Notes under the pieces: model-generated
The model's input: the letters and a program-made list of their open reading frames with translations, nothing else
Database searches by the model: none
What the model was told of the DNA's origin: nothing
NCBI RefSeq assembly: GCF_937123705.1
Contig: NZ_CAKZKO010000091.1
Coordinates: 1 to 64,000 of the forward strand
Origin: an uncultured Paraglaciecola sp.
GTDB lineage: Bacteria; Pseudomonadota; Gammaproteobacteria; Enterobacterales; Alteromonadaceae
Length of the DNA: 64,000 bases
Reading direction: 5' to 3'
Shown: positions 21,260 to 27,791 of the stretch, piece by piece
Numbering within the stretch: the stretch's first letter is position 1
Layout: every line of letters begins with the position of its first letter
Position numbers and translations under genes: made by a program

Positions 21260-23575
21260 ATGAATAATAATTTATACGTCACTAAACGTACTGGCGAGCG
21301 TGAGAATATTGACTTGGAAAAAATCCATAAAGTCATTGAATGGGCGGCCAAAGGGCTCAATAACGTTTCAGTTTCTCAAGTAGAAATAAAGGCTCACATT
21401 CAATTCTACGATGGCATTAAAACCGCCGATATTCACGAAACCCTAATACGCTCGGCCGCCGATCTTATCTCTACCGACTGCCCAGATTATCAATATTTAG
21501 CCGCACGATTAGCCATATTTCATTTACGTAAAAAAGCCTATGGCCGTTTTGAGCCACCGGTATTGAAAGATCATGTTAAAAGCATGGTGAACAAAGGCAA
21601 ATACGACCAACATATATTGCAAGATTATACTGAAGCCGAATTTGACGAAATGAATGACTATATCGACCATTGGCGAGATATGGACTTTAGTTATGCGGCG
21701 GTTAAACAATTAGAAGGTAAATACCTAGTTCAAAACCGTGTCACCGGCGAAATTTACGAAAGTGCGCAATTTTTATATATTTTGGTAGCCGCTTGTTTGT
21801 TTGCTAACTATGAAAAAGACGTGCGCATGGACTACATCAAACGTTTTTATGATGCTACGTCTAAGTTTAAAATTTCCTTACCCACACCTATTATGGCGGG
21901 TGTTCGAACCCCTACCCGTCAATTTAGCTCTTGTGTATTAATTGAAGCAGGTGACAGTCTAGACTCGATTAACGCCACAACCAGCGCCATAGTAAAATAT
22001 GTAAGCCAACGTGCCGGTATTGGTATTAACGCAGGGCGGATTCGTGCATTAGGTAGCCCTATTAGAGGTGGCGAAGCCTTCCACACTGGCTGTATTCCTT
22101 TTTATAAACACTTTCAAACGGCAGTGAAAAGCTGCTCCCAAGGTGGTGTGCGTGGTGGTGCAGCTACTTTGTTTTACCCACTTTGGCATTTAGAAGTTGA
22201 GTCACTACTGGTACTAAAAAATAACCGTGGTGTAGAGGAAAATCGGGTGCGCCACTTAGACTACGGTGTGCAATTTAATAAATTGATGTACACCCGCTTG
22301 ATCAAAGATCAACACATTACCTTATTTAGTCCATCAGACACCCCAGGGCTGTACGACGCATTTTTTGCCGATCAAGATGAATTTGAGCGTTTGTATGTGC
22401 AATACGAGCAAGATGAAAGCATCCGTAAAAAACAAATCAAAGCGATCGAATTGTTTAGTTTGTTTATGCAAGAGCGCGCCAGTACCGGGCGTATTTATTT
22501 ACAGAACGTCGATCACTGTAATACTCACAGCCCATTTAACCCAAAACTTGCGCCGGTTCGCCAAAGTAATCTGTGTTTAGAAATCGCCTTACCCACTAAA
22601 CCACTAGACAATGTCAATGATGAGAGCGGCGAAATTGCCTTATGTACCTTGTCTGCGTTTAACTTAGGTGCCATTGAGAGTGTCGATGAATTTGCAGAGT
22701 TATCTGATTTGGCGGTACGGGCTCTCGATAGCTTACTCGATTACCAAGATTACCCCGTTCCAGCTGCACTAAATGCCACTATGGGCCGCCGCACGTTAGG
22801 CATAGGCGTGATCAACTTCGCCTATTACCTTGCCAAAAACGGCGTGAAATATTCTGACGGCAGCGCCAACGGTCTAGTACATAAAACCTTTGAAGCCATG
22901 CAATACCACTTGATGCAAGCCTCCTGTAATTTGGCCAAAGAAAAAGGCGCCTGTCCTAAATTTGATGAAACCACCTATTTCCAAGGTTTAATGCCAATCG
23001 ATACCTATAAAAAGGATCTCGATAAAATTTGTGACGAGCCGCTGCACTGCGACTGGGATGCACTAAGAGCAGACATTAAACAATACGGCTTACGTAACTC
23101 TACCCTGTCGGCGTTAATGCCTTCAGAAACATCGTCGCAAATTTCTAATGCTACCAATGGCATTGAACCACCTCGTGGACATATCAGTATTAAGTCCAGT
23201 AAAGATGGTGTCTTAAAACAAGTGGTACCTGAATACGAAAGACTTAAAGACAAATACGAATTGTTATGGGATTTACCATCAAACGACGGGTATCTGCAAT
23301 TAGCAGGCATTATGCAGAAATTTGTGGATCAAACCATTTCTGCTAACACCAGTTACGATCCCAATAAGTATGAGGGCGGAAAAGTCCCAATGAAGCTGCT
23401 TATTCAAGACCTATTAACCAGCTACAAACTCGGCGTAAAAACCTTGTACTACCACAACACTCGTGATGGCGCAGACGATGCCACCCAGCAAGAGCTCACC
23501 AGTCAAAAATTTGTTCCACAAGAAGTCATAGTGGAAGAAGACGACGATTGCGCCGGTGGCGCGTGTAAAATTTAA
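21260..23575 (+). CDS. nrdA: Class Ia ribonucleoside-diphosphate reductase, alpha subunit
   Basis: Catalytic subunit of aerobic ribonucleotide reductase (771 aa). The N-terminal ATP cone (about 1-95) is the allosteric activity site. Active-site residues are visible: redox cysteines in QFSSCVLIE and IALCTLSAF, the radical Cys with Asn and Glu in SNLCLEIA, the Tyr pair in KTLYYHNTRDG, and the mobile C-terminal pair in DDDCAGGACKI. Followed by a hairpin and nrdB. Confidence 0.97.
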   Translation: MNNNLYVTKRTGERENIDLEKIHKVIEWAAKGLNNVSVSQVEIKAHIQFYDGIKTADIHETLIRSAADLISTDCPDYQYLAARLAIFHLRKKAYGRFEPPVLKDHVKSMVNKGKYDQHILQDYTEAEFDEMNDYIDHWRDMDFSYAAVKQLEGKYLVQNRVTGEIYESAQFLYILVAACLFANYEKDVRMDYIKRFYDATSKFKISLPTPIMAGVRTPTRQFSSCVLIEAGDSLDSINATTSAIVKYVSQRAGIGINAGRIRALGSPIRGGEAFHTGCIPFYKHFQTAVKSCSQGGVRGGAATLFYPLWHLEVESLLVLKNNRGVEENRVRHLDYGVQFNKLMYTRLIKDQHITLFSPSDTPGLYDAFFADQDEFERLYVQYEQDESIRKKQIKAIELFSLFMQERASTGRIYLQNVDHCNTHSPFNPKLAPVRQSNLCLEIALPTKPLDNVNDESGEIALCTLSAFNLGAIESVDEFAELSDLAVRALDSLLDYQDYPVPAALNATMGRRTLGIGVINFAYYLAKNGVKYSDGSANGLVHKTFEAMQYHLMQASCNLAKEKGACPKFDETTYFQGLMPIDTYKKDLDKICDEPLHCDWDALRADIKQYGLRNSTLSALMPSETSSQISNATNGIEPPRGHISIKSSKDGVLKQVVPEYERLKDKYELLWDLPSNDGYLQLAGIMQKFVDQTISANTSYDPNKYEGGKVPMKLLIQDLLTSYKLGVKTLYYHNTRDGADDATQQELTSQKFVPQEVIVEEDDDCAGGACKI

Positions 23576-23582
23576 ATTCATT

Positions 23583-23607
23583 CAGCTGCCTTGGCAGCTG
23601 TTTTTTT
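23583..23607 (+). terminator. Terminator-like hairpin between nrdA and nrdB
   Basis: CAGCTGCC/GGCAGCTG followed by seven T, starting 8 nt past the nrdA stop and ending 34 nt before the nrdB ATG. It has the form of a rho-independent terminator inside an operon, so partial termination could set the NrdA:NrdB ratio. Confidence 0.75.
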
Positions 23608-23641
23608 GCATAACTTGAATTATTAATGGCAACCACAGTTA

Positions 23642-24772
23642 ATGAAATATACAACTTTTAATCAAATAAGTAACAACCCTATGACCGAACCGATGTTCTT
23701 CGGTAACCCTGTCAATGTGGCCCGTTACGACCAACAAAAACACCCGATTTTTGAAAAATTGATTGAAAAACAAATCAGTTTTTTCTGGCGTCCCGAGGAA
23801 GTGGACGTCAGTAAAGACCGAGTGGATTTTCAAAAACTAAGTGACCCAGAAAAACACATTTTTACGTCTAACTTAAAATATCAAACTCTACTGGATTCGA
23901 TTCAAGGTAGAAGTCCCAACATCGCGTTTTTACCGATAATTTCAACCCCAGAACTCGAAACTTGGGTTGAAACATGGTCCTTTTTCGAAACCATTCATTC
24001 GCGCTCATACACCCATATTTTGCGTAATCTTTTCGGCGATCCCAGTAGCATTTTTGAAGACATTGTTGAAAATGAAGAAATCAAAAAGCGCGCAGCCGAT
24101 ATATCCAAATATTATGATGAACTCATTTTTGCCACACAGTTATGGCAAACCTTAGGCGAAGGCACTCATGTGATAAAAGGTGAAACTCACGTTATCACTA
24201 TGCGTGAACTTAAAAAGAAACTTTACCTGTGTATGAACTCGGTTAACGCCTTAGAAGCCATTCGATTTTATGTGTCTTTTGCTTGTACTTTTGCTTTTGC
24301 AGAGCGCGAGTTGATGGAGGGTAACTCTAAGATTATTCGCCTTATCGCCCGGGATGAAAACTTACACCTAACCTCGACTCAGCATGTACTCAATCTTTGG
24401 GCTAAAGGCAAAGACGATCCAGAAATGGCCGAAATTGCCGAAGAATGTAAAGAGCAAGCCACACAGATATTTTTGCATGCCGTTGAGCAAGAAAAACAAT
24501 GGGCAGGATTTTTATTTCAGCAAGGCTCTATGATAGGTCTGAATGAAGAAATTTTATGCCAATATGTGGAGTTTATTGCCAATCATCGCATGTCGGCTAT
24601 AGGGTTAGGCCAACCCTTTGACGTTAAAAGCAACCCACTACCTTGGATGAATAACTATTTAAGCTCTGACAACGTACAAGTGGCGCCTCAAGAGTCTGAA
24701 ATCAGCTCTTATTTAGTGGGTCAAATTGATTCAGAAGTGAGCTCTGATGATTTTGGTGACTTTGATTTATAA
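23642..24772 (+). CDS. nrdB: Class Ia ribonucleoside-diphosphate reductase, beta subunit
   Basis: Radical-generating subunit (376 aa) holding the diferric centre and tyrosyl radical. The segment [13 protein letters not shown] contains iron ligands Glu and His and the radical Tyr equivalent to E. coli Tyr122; further ligands lie in [10 protein letters not shown] and RDENLHLT. The C-terminal tail [21 protein letters not shown] is the peptide that docks onto NrdA. The start MKYTTFNQ matches E. coli MAYTTFSQ although the ribosome site is weak. Confidence 0.97.
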   Translation: MKYTTFNQISNNPMTEPMFFGNPVNVARYDQQKHPIFEKLIEKQISFFWRPEEVDVSKDRVDFQKLSDPEKHIFTSNLKYQTLLDSIQGRSPNIAFLPIISTPELETWVETWSFFETIHSRSYTHILRNLFGDPSSIFEDIVENEEIKKRAADISKYYDELIFATQLWQTLGEGTHVIKGETHVITMRELKKKLYLCMNSVNALEAIRFYVSFACTFAFAERELMEGNSKIIRLIARDENLHLTSTQHVLNLWAKGKDDPEMAEIAEECKEQATQIFLHAVEQEKQWAGFLFQQGSMIGLNEEILCQYVEFIANHRMSAIGLGQPFDVKSNPLPWMNNYLSSDNVQVAPQESEISSYLVGQIDSEVSSDDFGDFDL

Positions 24773-24791
24773 ACACTGATCTATCAAACAA

Positions 24792-25061
24792 ATGAACAAA
24801 AACAACGACAGTTTTATGGTAACCATAAAAGATCATAAAACTGTCCAACACTCCCCCCCAAACAGCCTATTAGAAAGCATTGAGCAACATAACATTGAAG
24901 TGCAATTTCATTGCCGTGAAGGATACTGCGGCGCCTGTAGAAGCAAACTAATTTGCGGTGAAGTTGAATACACCACCGATCCTTTAGCGTTTATCGACGA
25001 TGATGAAATATTACCTTGTTGCTGTGTACCTATTGGTGATATTGAAATAGCGCTTGGCTAG
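24792..25061 (+). CDS. yfaE: 2Fe-2S ferredoxin YfaE-type (NrdB cofactor maintenance)
   Basis: Small plant-type ferredoxin of 89 aa with cluster ligands in CREGYCGACRSKL and a distal Cys in LPCCCVPIG. YfaE supplies electrons for repair of the NrdB diferric-tyrosyl cofactor, and the gene follows nrdB by 19 nt here as in E. coli. Three consecutive cysteines at the fourth ligand position make the exact ligand uncertain. The start at ATG 24792 has only a weak ribosome site. Confidence 0.88.
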   Translation: MNKNNDSFMVTIKDHKTVQHSPPNSLLESIEQHNIEVQFHCREGYCGACRSKLICGEVEYTTDPLAFIDDDEILPCCCVPIGDIEIALG

Positions 25062-25271
25062 CATTGAACTTCAACCTGACTTTAAGTCACAAATCCTCCA
25101 CTTTAATTGTACGGTCTAATAACACTATGTCGACTTAGTCGACGCTCTTTAACCTTTTGTTGTACCCTCGACTGAATACCTACCTATGACGTAGAAAAAC
25201 AGTAACTAGATTTTCATTACACAGCAAAAAACATGCTTAAATTTAAACACAATAATTCAAGTTTGGTAAAA

Positions 25272-25291
25272 ATTGTCAACTTTATTTACAC
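25272..25291 (+). promoter_or_regulatory. Putative upstream activator element of PEP-CTERM gene 1
   Basis: ATTGTCAACTTTATTTACAC matches the element at 27170-27189 (minus strand) at 16 of 20 positions. Its end is 53 nt upstream of the -24 GG, against 52 nt at the other gene. This is the distance at which enhancer-binding proteins often sit for sigma-54 promoters. The identity of the activator is not encoded nearby. Confidence 0.5.
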
Positions 25292-25342
25292 CATGAATAA
25301 TTTGAAATAATTAACGTTATGATATTAATCAATAATTTACAA

Positions 25343-25358
25343 TGGCTTGATTTATGCA
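25343..25358 (+). promoter_or_regulatory. Sigma-54-like -24/-12 promoter of PEP-CTERM gene 1
   Basis: TGGCTTGATTTATGCA has the invariant GG and GC at the correct spacing for TGGCACG-N4-TTGCW. The predicted start of transcription is near 25369, giving a ~100-nt leader. Sigma-54 control of PEP-CTERM genes through PrsK/PrsR is known in other bacteria. Confidence 0.6.
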
Positions 25359-25472
25359 CTTTAAATGGATTATGCAAATACTATTCGATCTTGTTAGCCC
25401 CTGCTGTTCGCATAATGATTGAGGTATAACGCACTAGGACGATTAATAATTAATTAACTATTAGGAAAAATA

Positions 25473-26114
25473 ATGAATAATTTAGTTAAACAATATTTTC
25501 GCACTAAACTTGTCCCTTTGATTTCGGTACTGCTGTTTAGTCTGTCATTGGCGGCGCCAGCGTCGGCCACCTTAATTCAATTCGATTTCGGTGGCACGAT
25601 GAATAATAGCTCTCCTATTATCAATGATTACATTCCGGTTGGAACCATGGTAAATGGTAGCGCCATTGTGGATATTAGTGGCTCGGGTTTTACTCCAATG
25701 TTATCTTTGGTCAGCGCCTCGTTTGACTGGAACGATGGCACCCCTTATTCAGTCGATCTTATGGATGTTAGTATTGGTGGTTGGACTTCTGTAGGAACCA
25801 CTTATTTAGAGTATCGATTAAGATTTTCTACAGGGGCTTTTCCTACTATTAATGGGATTACAGGTAACTTTTTTGAATTTAGTGTTTCAATAAATCAAGA
25901 AGACGGTGATCTATGGAGTGACAGTTTCCTAAATGGCGCTATTGCTAGCAGCGGTTTTAGTGCTGGGTCGGGCAATATTGGGGTTCAATGCGGGCCTTGC
26001 ATAAGCACAACGTCACAATCCATTTCCTTAGTGCCAACCAACATACCGGAACCGAGTAGCCTCGCACTGTTGGCAATTGCTGTGTTGGGAATGATTAGAC
26101 TACGAAAAGCCTAA
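25473..26114 (+). CDS. PEP-CTERM sorting domain protein
   Basis: Exported protein of 213 aa. It has a signal peptide (about residues 1-33, hydrophobic LVPLISVLLFSLSLAAPASA) and a C-terminal sorting signal: IPEPSSL, a hydrophobic helix, then RLRKA. Such proteins are cut by an exosortase, often in exopolysaccharide-producing bacteria. The mature part is Ser/Thr/Gly/Asn-rich with beta-type composition and one Cys pair (QCGPC). Its function is not recognised. AGGA lies 7 nt before the ATG. It is followed by a strong terminator and faces another PEP-CTERM gene. Confidence 0.9.
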   Translation: MNNLVKQYFRTKLVPLISVLLFSLSLAAPASATLIQFDFGGTMNNSSPIINDYIPVGTMVNGSAIVDISGSGFTPMLSLVSASFDWNDGTPYSVDLMDVSIGGWTSVGTTYLEYRLRFSTGAFPTINGITGNFFEFSVSINQEDGDLWSDSFLNGAIASSGFSAGSGNIGVQCGPCISTTSQSISLVPTNIPEPSSLALLAIAVLGMIRLRKA

Positions 26115-26134
26115 TCAAACATAATTTATATTGG

Positions 26135-26156
26135 AGCCGGCCATCGCCGGCTTTTT
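26135..26156 (+). terminator. Terminator of PEP-CTERM gene 1
   Basis: AGCCGGC-CATC-GCCGGCT, a perfect 7-bp GC-rich stem, followed by a T run, 21 nt after the stop. On the minus strand no T run follows, so it serves the plus-strand gene. Confidence 0.85.
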
Positions 26157-26264
26157 AATGCCTAAATGTTGAACTTTTCCCAATATTTCCCATGAAAATA
26201 TAGATGTTGTGTAATTTAATTGCAAAATGGGTTCATCTTATTCTGCACAGATGATTTGTCTAAA

Positions 26265-26999
26265 CTACGTGAGCCGGATGGCGTTATGTTGTCTTCTTTT
26301 TGCTCGCCTTGCGACTAAAATCAGCAAACCCAAACTGGCTAAGCTAAGCATATTGGGCTCAGAAACATCGGTTGGATCTGTGGTTTCTGTTACTGTGGCA
26401 AAACTGCCCACAATATTCCTACCCACGTCGAAACTATTGGGGTCAAACACATTCAACCGATTGGTATCGTTGAACATATCTAATAGCGAATCGTACAAGA
26501 CATATTGCGCCGTTTGTGAAGATTCCTCTTCGATATTAAACAGGCTCCAGTAGCTTGAACCATCTGAGCCACTGCCCACAATATTTCTACCCACGTCGAA
26601 ACTATTGGGGTCATAAACATTCAGTCGATTAGTGTCATTGAGTAAATCATTAAGTGTGTTGTAAGTGACATATTGCGCCGTTTGTGAAGATTCGCCTTCA
26701 ATATTAAACAGGTTCCAGTAGTTGGAACCATCTGAACCACCGCCAACAACATTGTTACCCACGCTAAAGTTATTGGGATCATAGACATCTAAGCGATTGG
26801 TGTCATTCAACATATCTATTTGGGTAGCGTAAGTAACATATTGCGCAGTTTGTGAGGATTCATCTTCGATATTGAACAGGCTAATATACTCTGCTGCTGC
26901 ACTAAAGCAGAAAATGGATGCAAAGCACAGACTTTTAATACCATTAAGCATGTAGGTTGTGGCTGATTGCACAAAAGGTTGCATATTTTGCTGTTGCAT
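26265..26999 (-). CDS. PEP-CTERM-like protein with three 56-residue tandem repeats
   Basis: Exported protein of 244 aa if started at ATG 26999, which has GGGGGA seven nt upstream; the ORF track begins five codons earlier. After a signal peptide ending near SAAAEY there are two full and one shortened 56-residue repeats (ESSQTAQYV, then NDTNRL, then DPNSFDVGRNIVG). The C-terminus has VSEPNMLSLASLGLLILVARRAKRR: a sorting signal with SEP in place of PEP and a longer basic tail. The repeat family is not one I recognise. Its promoter mirrors that of the PEP-CTERM gene facing it. Confidence 0.82.
   Translation of the reverse strand: MQQQNMQPFVQSATTYMLNGIKSLCFASIFCFSAAAEYISLFNIEDESSQTAQYVTYATQIDMLNDTNRLDVYDPNNFSVGNNVVGGGSDGSNYWNLFNIEGESSQTAQYVTYNTLNDLLNDTNRLNVYDPNSFDVGRNIVGSGSDGSSYWSLFNIEEESSQTAQYVLYDSLLDMFNDTNRLNVFDPNSFDVGRNIVGSFATVTETTDPTDVSEPNMLSLASLGLLILVARRAKRRQHNAIRLT
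26403..26879 (-). repeat. Three coding tandem repeats (168-nt unit)
   Basis: In the PEP-CTERM-like gene the unit recurs at 26712-26879, 26544-26711 and, shortened, 26403-26543. The DNA repeats also agree closely (for example ATATTGCGCCGTTTGTGAAG recurs), which suggests recent duplication or ongoing homogenisation. Confidence 0.85.
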
Positions 27000-27103
27000 A
27001 ATTTTATCCCCCATTAAGTGTTGATTTGAAACTCACAAAATAAATGGGCGAACAACAAACATCATAAATATTGGATTAAATATTTAACACCCTTTAAAGG
27101 CGA

Positions 27104-27119
27104 AGCATAAATCACACCA
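27104..27119 (-). promoter_or_regulatory. Sigma-54-like -24/-12 promoter of PEP-CTERM gene 2
   Basis: Minus strand TGGTGTGATTTATGCT shares TGG and TGATTTATGC with the element before PEP-CTERM gene 1 and has GG and GC at the right spacing. The predicted leader is about 95 nt. Confidence 0.58.
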
Positions 27120-27169
27120 CAAACTAACCAGTTGATTAGTATGCATTTTGCTAAAGGTAAATATTCTAA

Positions 27170-27189
27170 GTGTAAAATAAGCCGACAAT
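27170..27189 (-). promoter_or_regulatory. Putative upstream activator element of PEP-CTERM gene 2
   Basis: Minus strand ATTGTCGGCTTATTTTACAC agrees with 25272-25291 at 16 of 20 positions, at 52 nt from its -24 GG. The shared GAATA four nt downstream of both elements extends the similarity. Confidence 0.5.
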
Positions 27190-27303
27190 AAAGGAATACT
27201 AGACAACTATACTCTTTAGCCCCTCAAATTCTGGATTTTTTGTGGTGCCGCCTAAGCCCATGTAAATCAATTTGACTTAGCCATATTGATAAGTTTAGTG
27301 ACT

Positions 27304-27317
27304 TTGATTTATATCAA
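27304..27317. promoter_or_regulatory. FNR/Anr-type palindrome
   Basis: TTGATTTATATCAA matches the FNR consensus TTGAT-N4-ATCAA at all ten fixed positions. It lies about 305 nt upstream of PEP-CTERM gene 2 and just past the 3' end of the response-regulator gene. The target is therefore unclear, and it may be a chance palindrome in AT-rich DNA. Confidence 0.35.
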
Positions 27318-27356
27318 AGTACACCCCTCCCATTTAAGGCCATGGGCTAGTTAACC

Positions 27357-27791
27357 CTACTTTTTAATCACTGGCAATTCTACAAGTCGCCAATAGTGAT
27401 CAAGTAACTGGACCAAATCATGAAATCCAGTGTCCAGTGTCGACTTTAAAATATAGCCCGCTATATGCTCTTGATATGCTTTCATCCTATCCTCATCATC
27501 TTTTGATGTGGTTAATACAAAAATGACACTCTGTGTTAGTAACGGGTCTTTACGCACTTCCTTCAACATCTCATACCCGCCCATACGCGGCATATTTAAA
27601 TCGAGTAAGACGAGAAAAGGCTTGTTGAGTAGTTGACTACGCATCATTTCCAATCCTTCTATACCATCTCTGGCGCGAAGAAATGGGTTTGCGACTTTTA
27701 TTTTTCTTAACGCTCTTTGTATACCTTCTGCATCTATATCGTCATCTTCAACGATCAAGATAGATACTTCTTTATAAGTTGGATTATCCAT
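27357..27791 (-). CDS. Single-domain response regulator (Rcp1-like receiver)
   Basis: A 144-aa protein consisting only of a receiver domain. The acidic pair lies in VEDDDIDAE, the phosphoacceptor Asp in LLDLNMPRMGG, Thr in VLTTSKDD and Lys in YILKST. It lacks an output domain, as in Rcp1-like partners of phytochrome-type kinases. Its ATG lies inside the last codons of the histidine kinase gene (8-nt overlap), so it is very likely the kinase's partner. It is the last gene of a four-gene signalling operon. Confidence 0.9.
   Translation of the reverse strand: MDNPTYKEVSILIVEDDDIDAEGIQRALRKIKVANPFLRARDGIEGLEMMRSQLLNKPFLVLLDLNMPRMGGYEMLKEVRKDPLLTQSVIFVLTTSKDDEDRMKAYQEHIAGYILKSTLDTGFHDLVQLLDHYWRLVELPVIKK

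Larger units (their letters stand above)
25062..25472. other. 411-nt intergenic region upstream of the first PEP-CTERM gene
   Basis: No gene seen. It contains a perfect 15-nt palindrome GTCGACTTAGTCGAC (25129-25143), a putative activator element (25272-25291) and a sigma-54-like promoter (25343-25358). No terminator for nrdAB-yfaE was recognised. Confidence 0.6.
27000..27356. other. 357-nt region between PEP-CTERM gene 2 and the signalling operon
   Basis: It contains the leader and promoter of PEP-CTERM gene 2, an upstream element (27170-27189), a 50-nt stretch resembling part of purC (27225-27274) and a perfect FNR-type palindrome (27304-27317). There is also a 20-codon minus-strand frame (27199-27261, MGLGGTTKNPEFEG...) for which no coding evidence exists. 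Confidence 0.55.

Noticed and set aside
25129-25143. Perfect palindrome GTCGACTTAGTCGAC
   Set aside because: Clear palindrome but more than 300 nt from the next start codon and not repeated before PEP-CTERM gene 2; no regulator can be named.
27199-27261. 20-codon frame MGLGGTTKNPEFEG... as a small gene
   Set aside because: No ribosome site and overlap with the purC-like stretch; kept only as a note within a finding.
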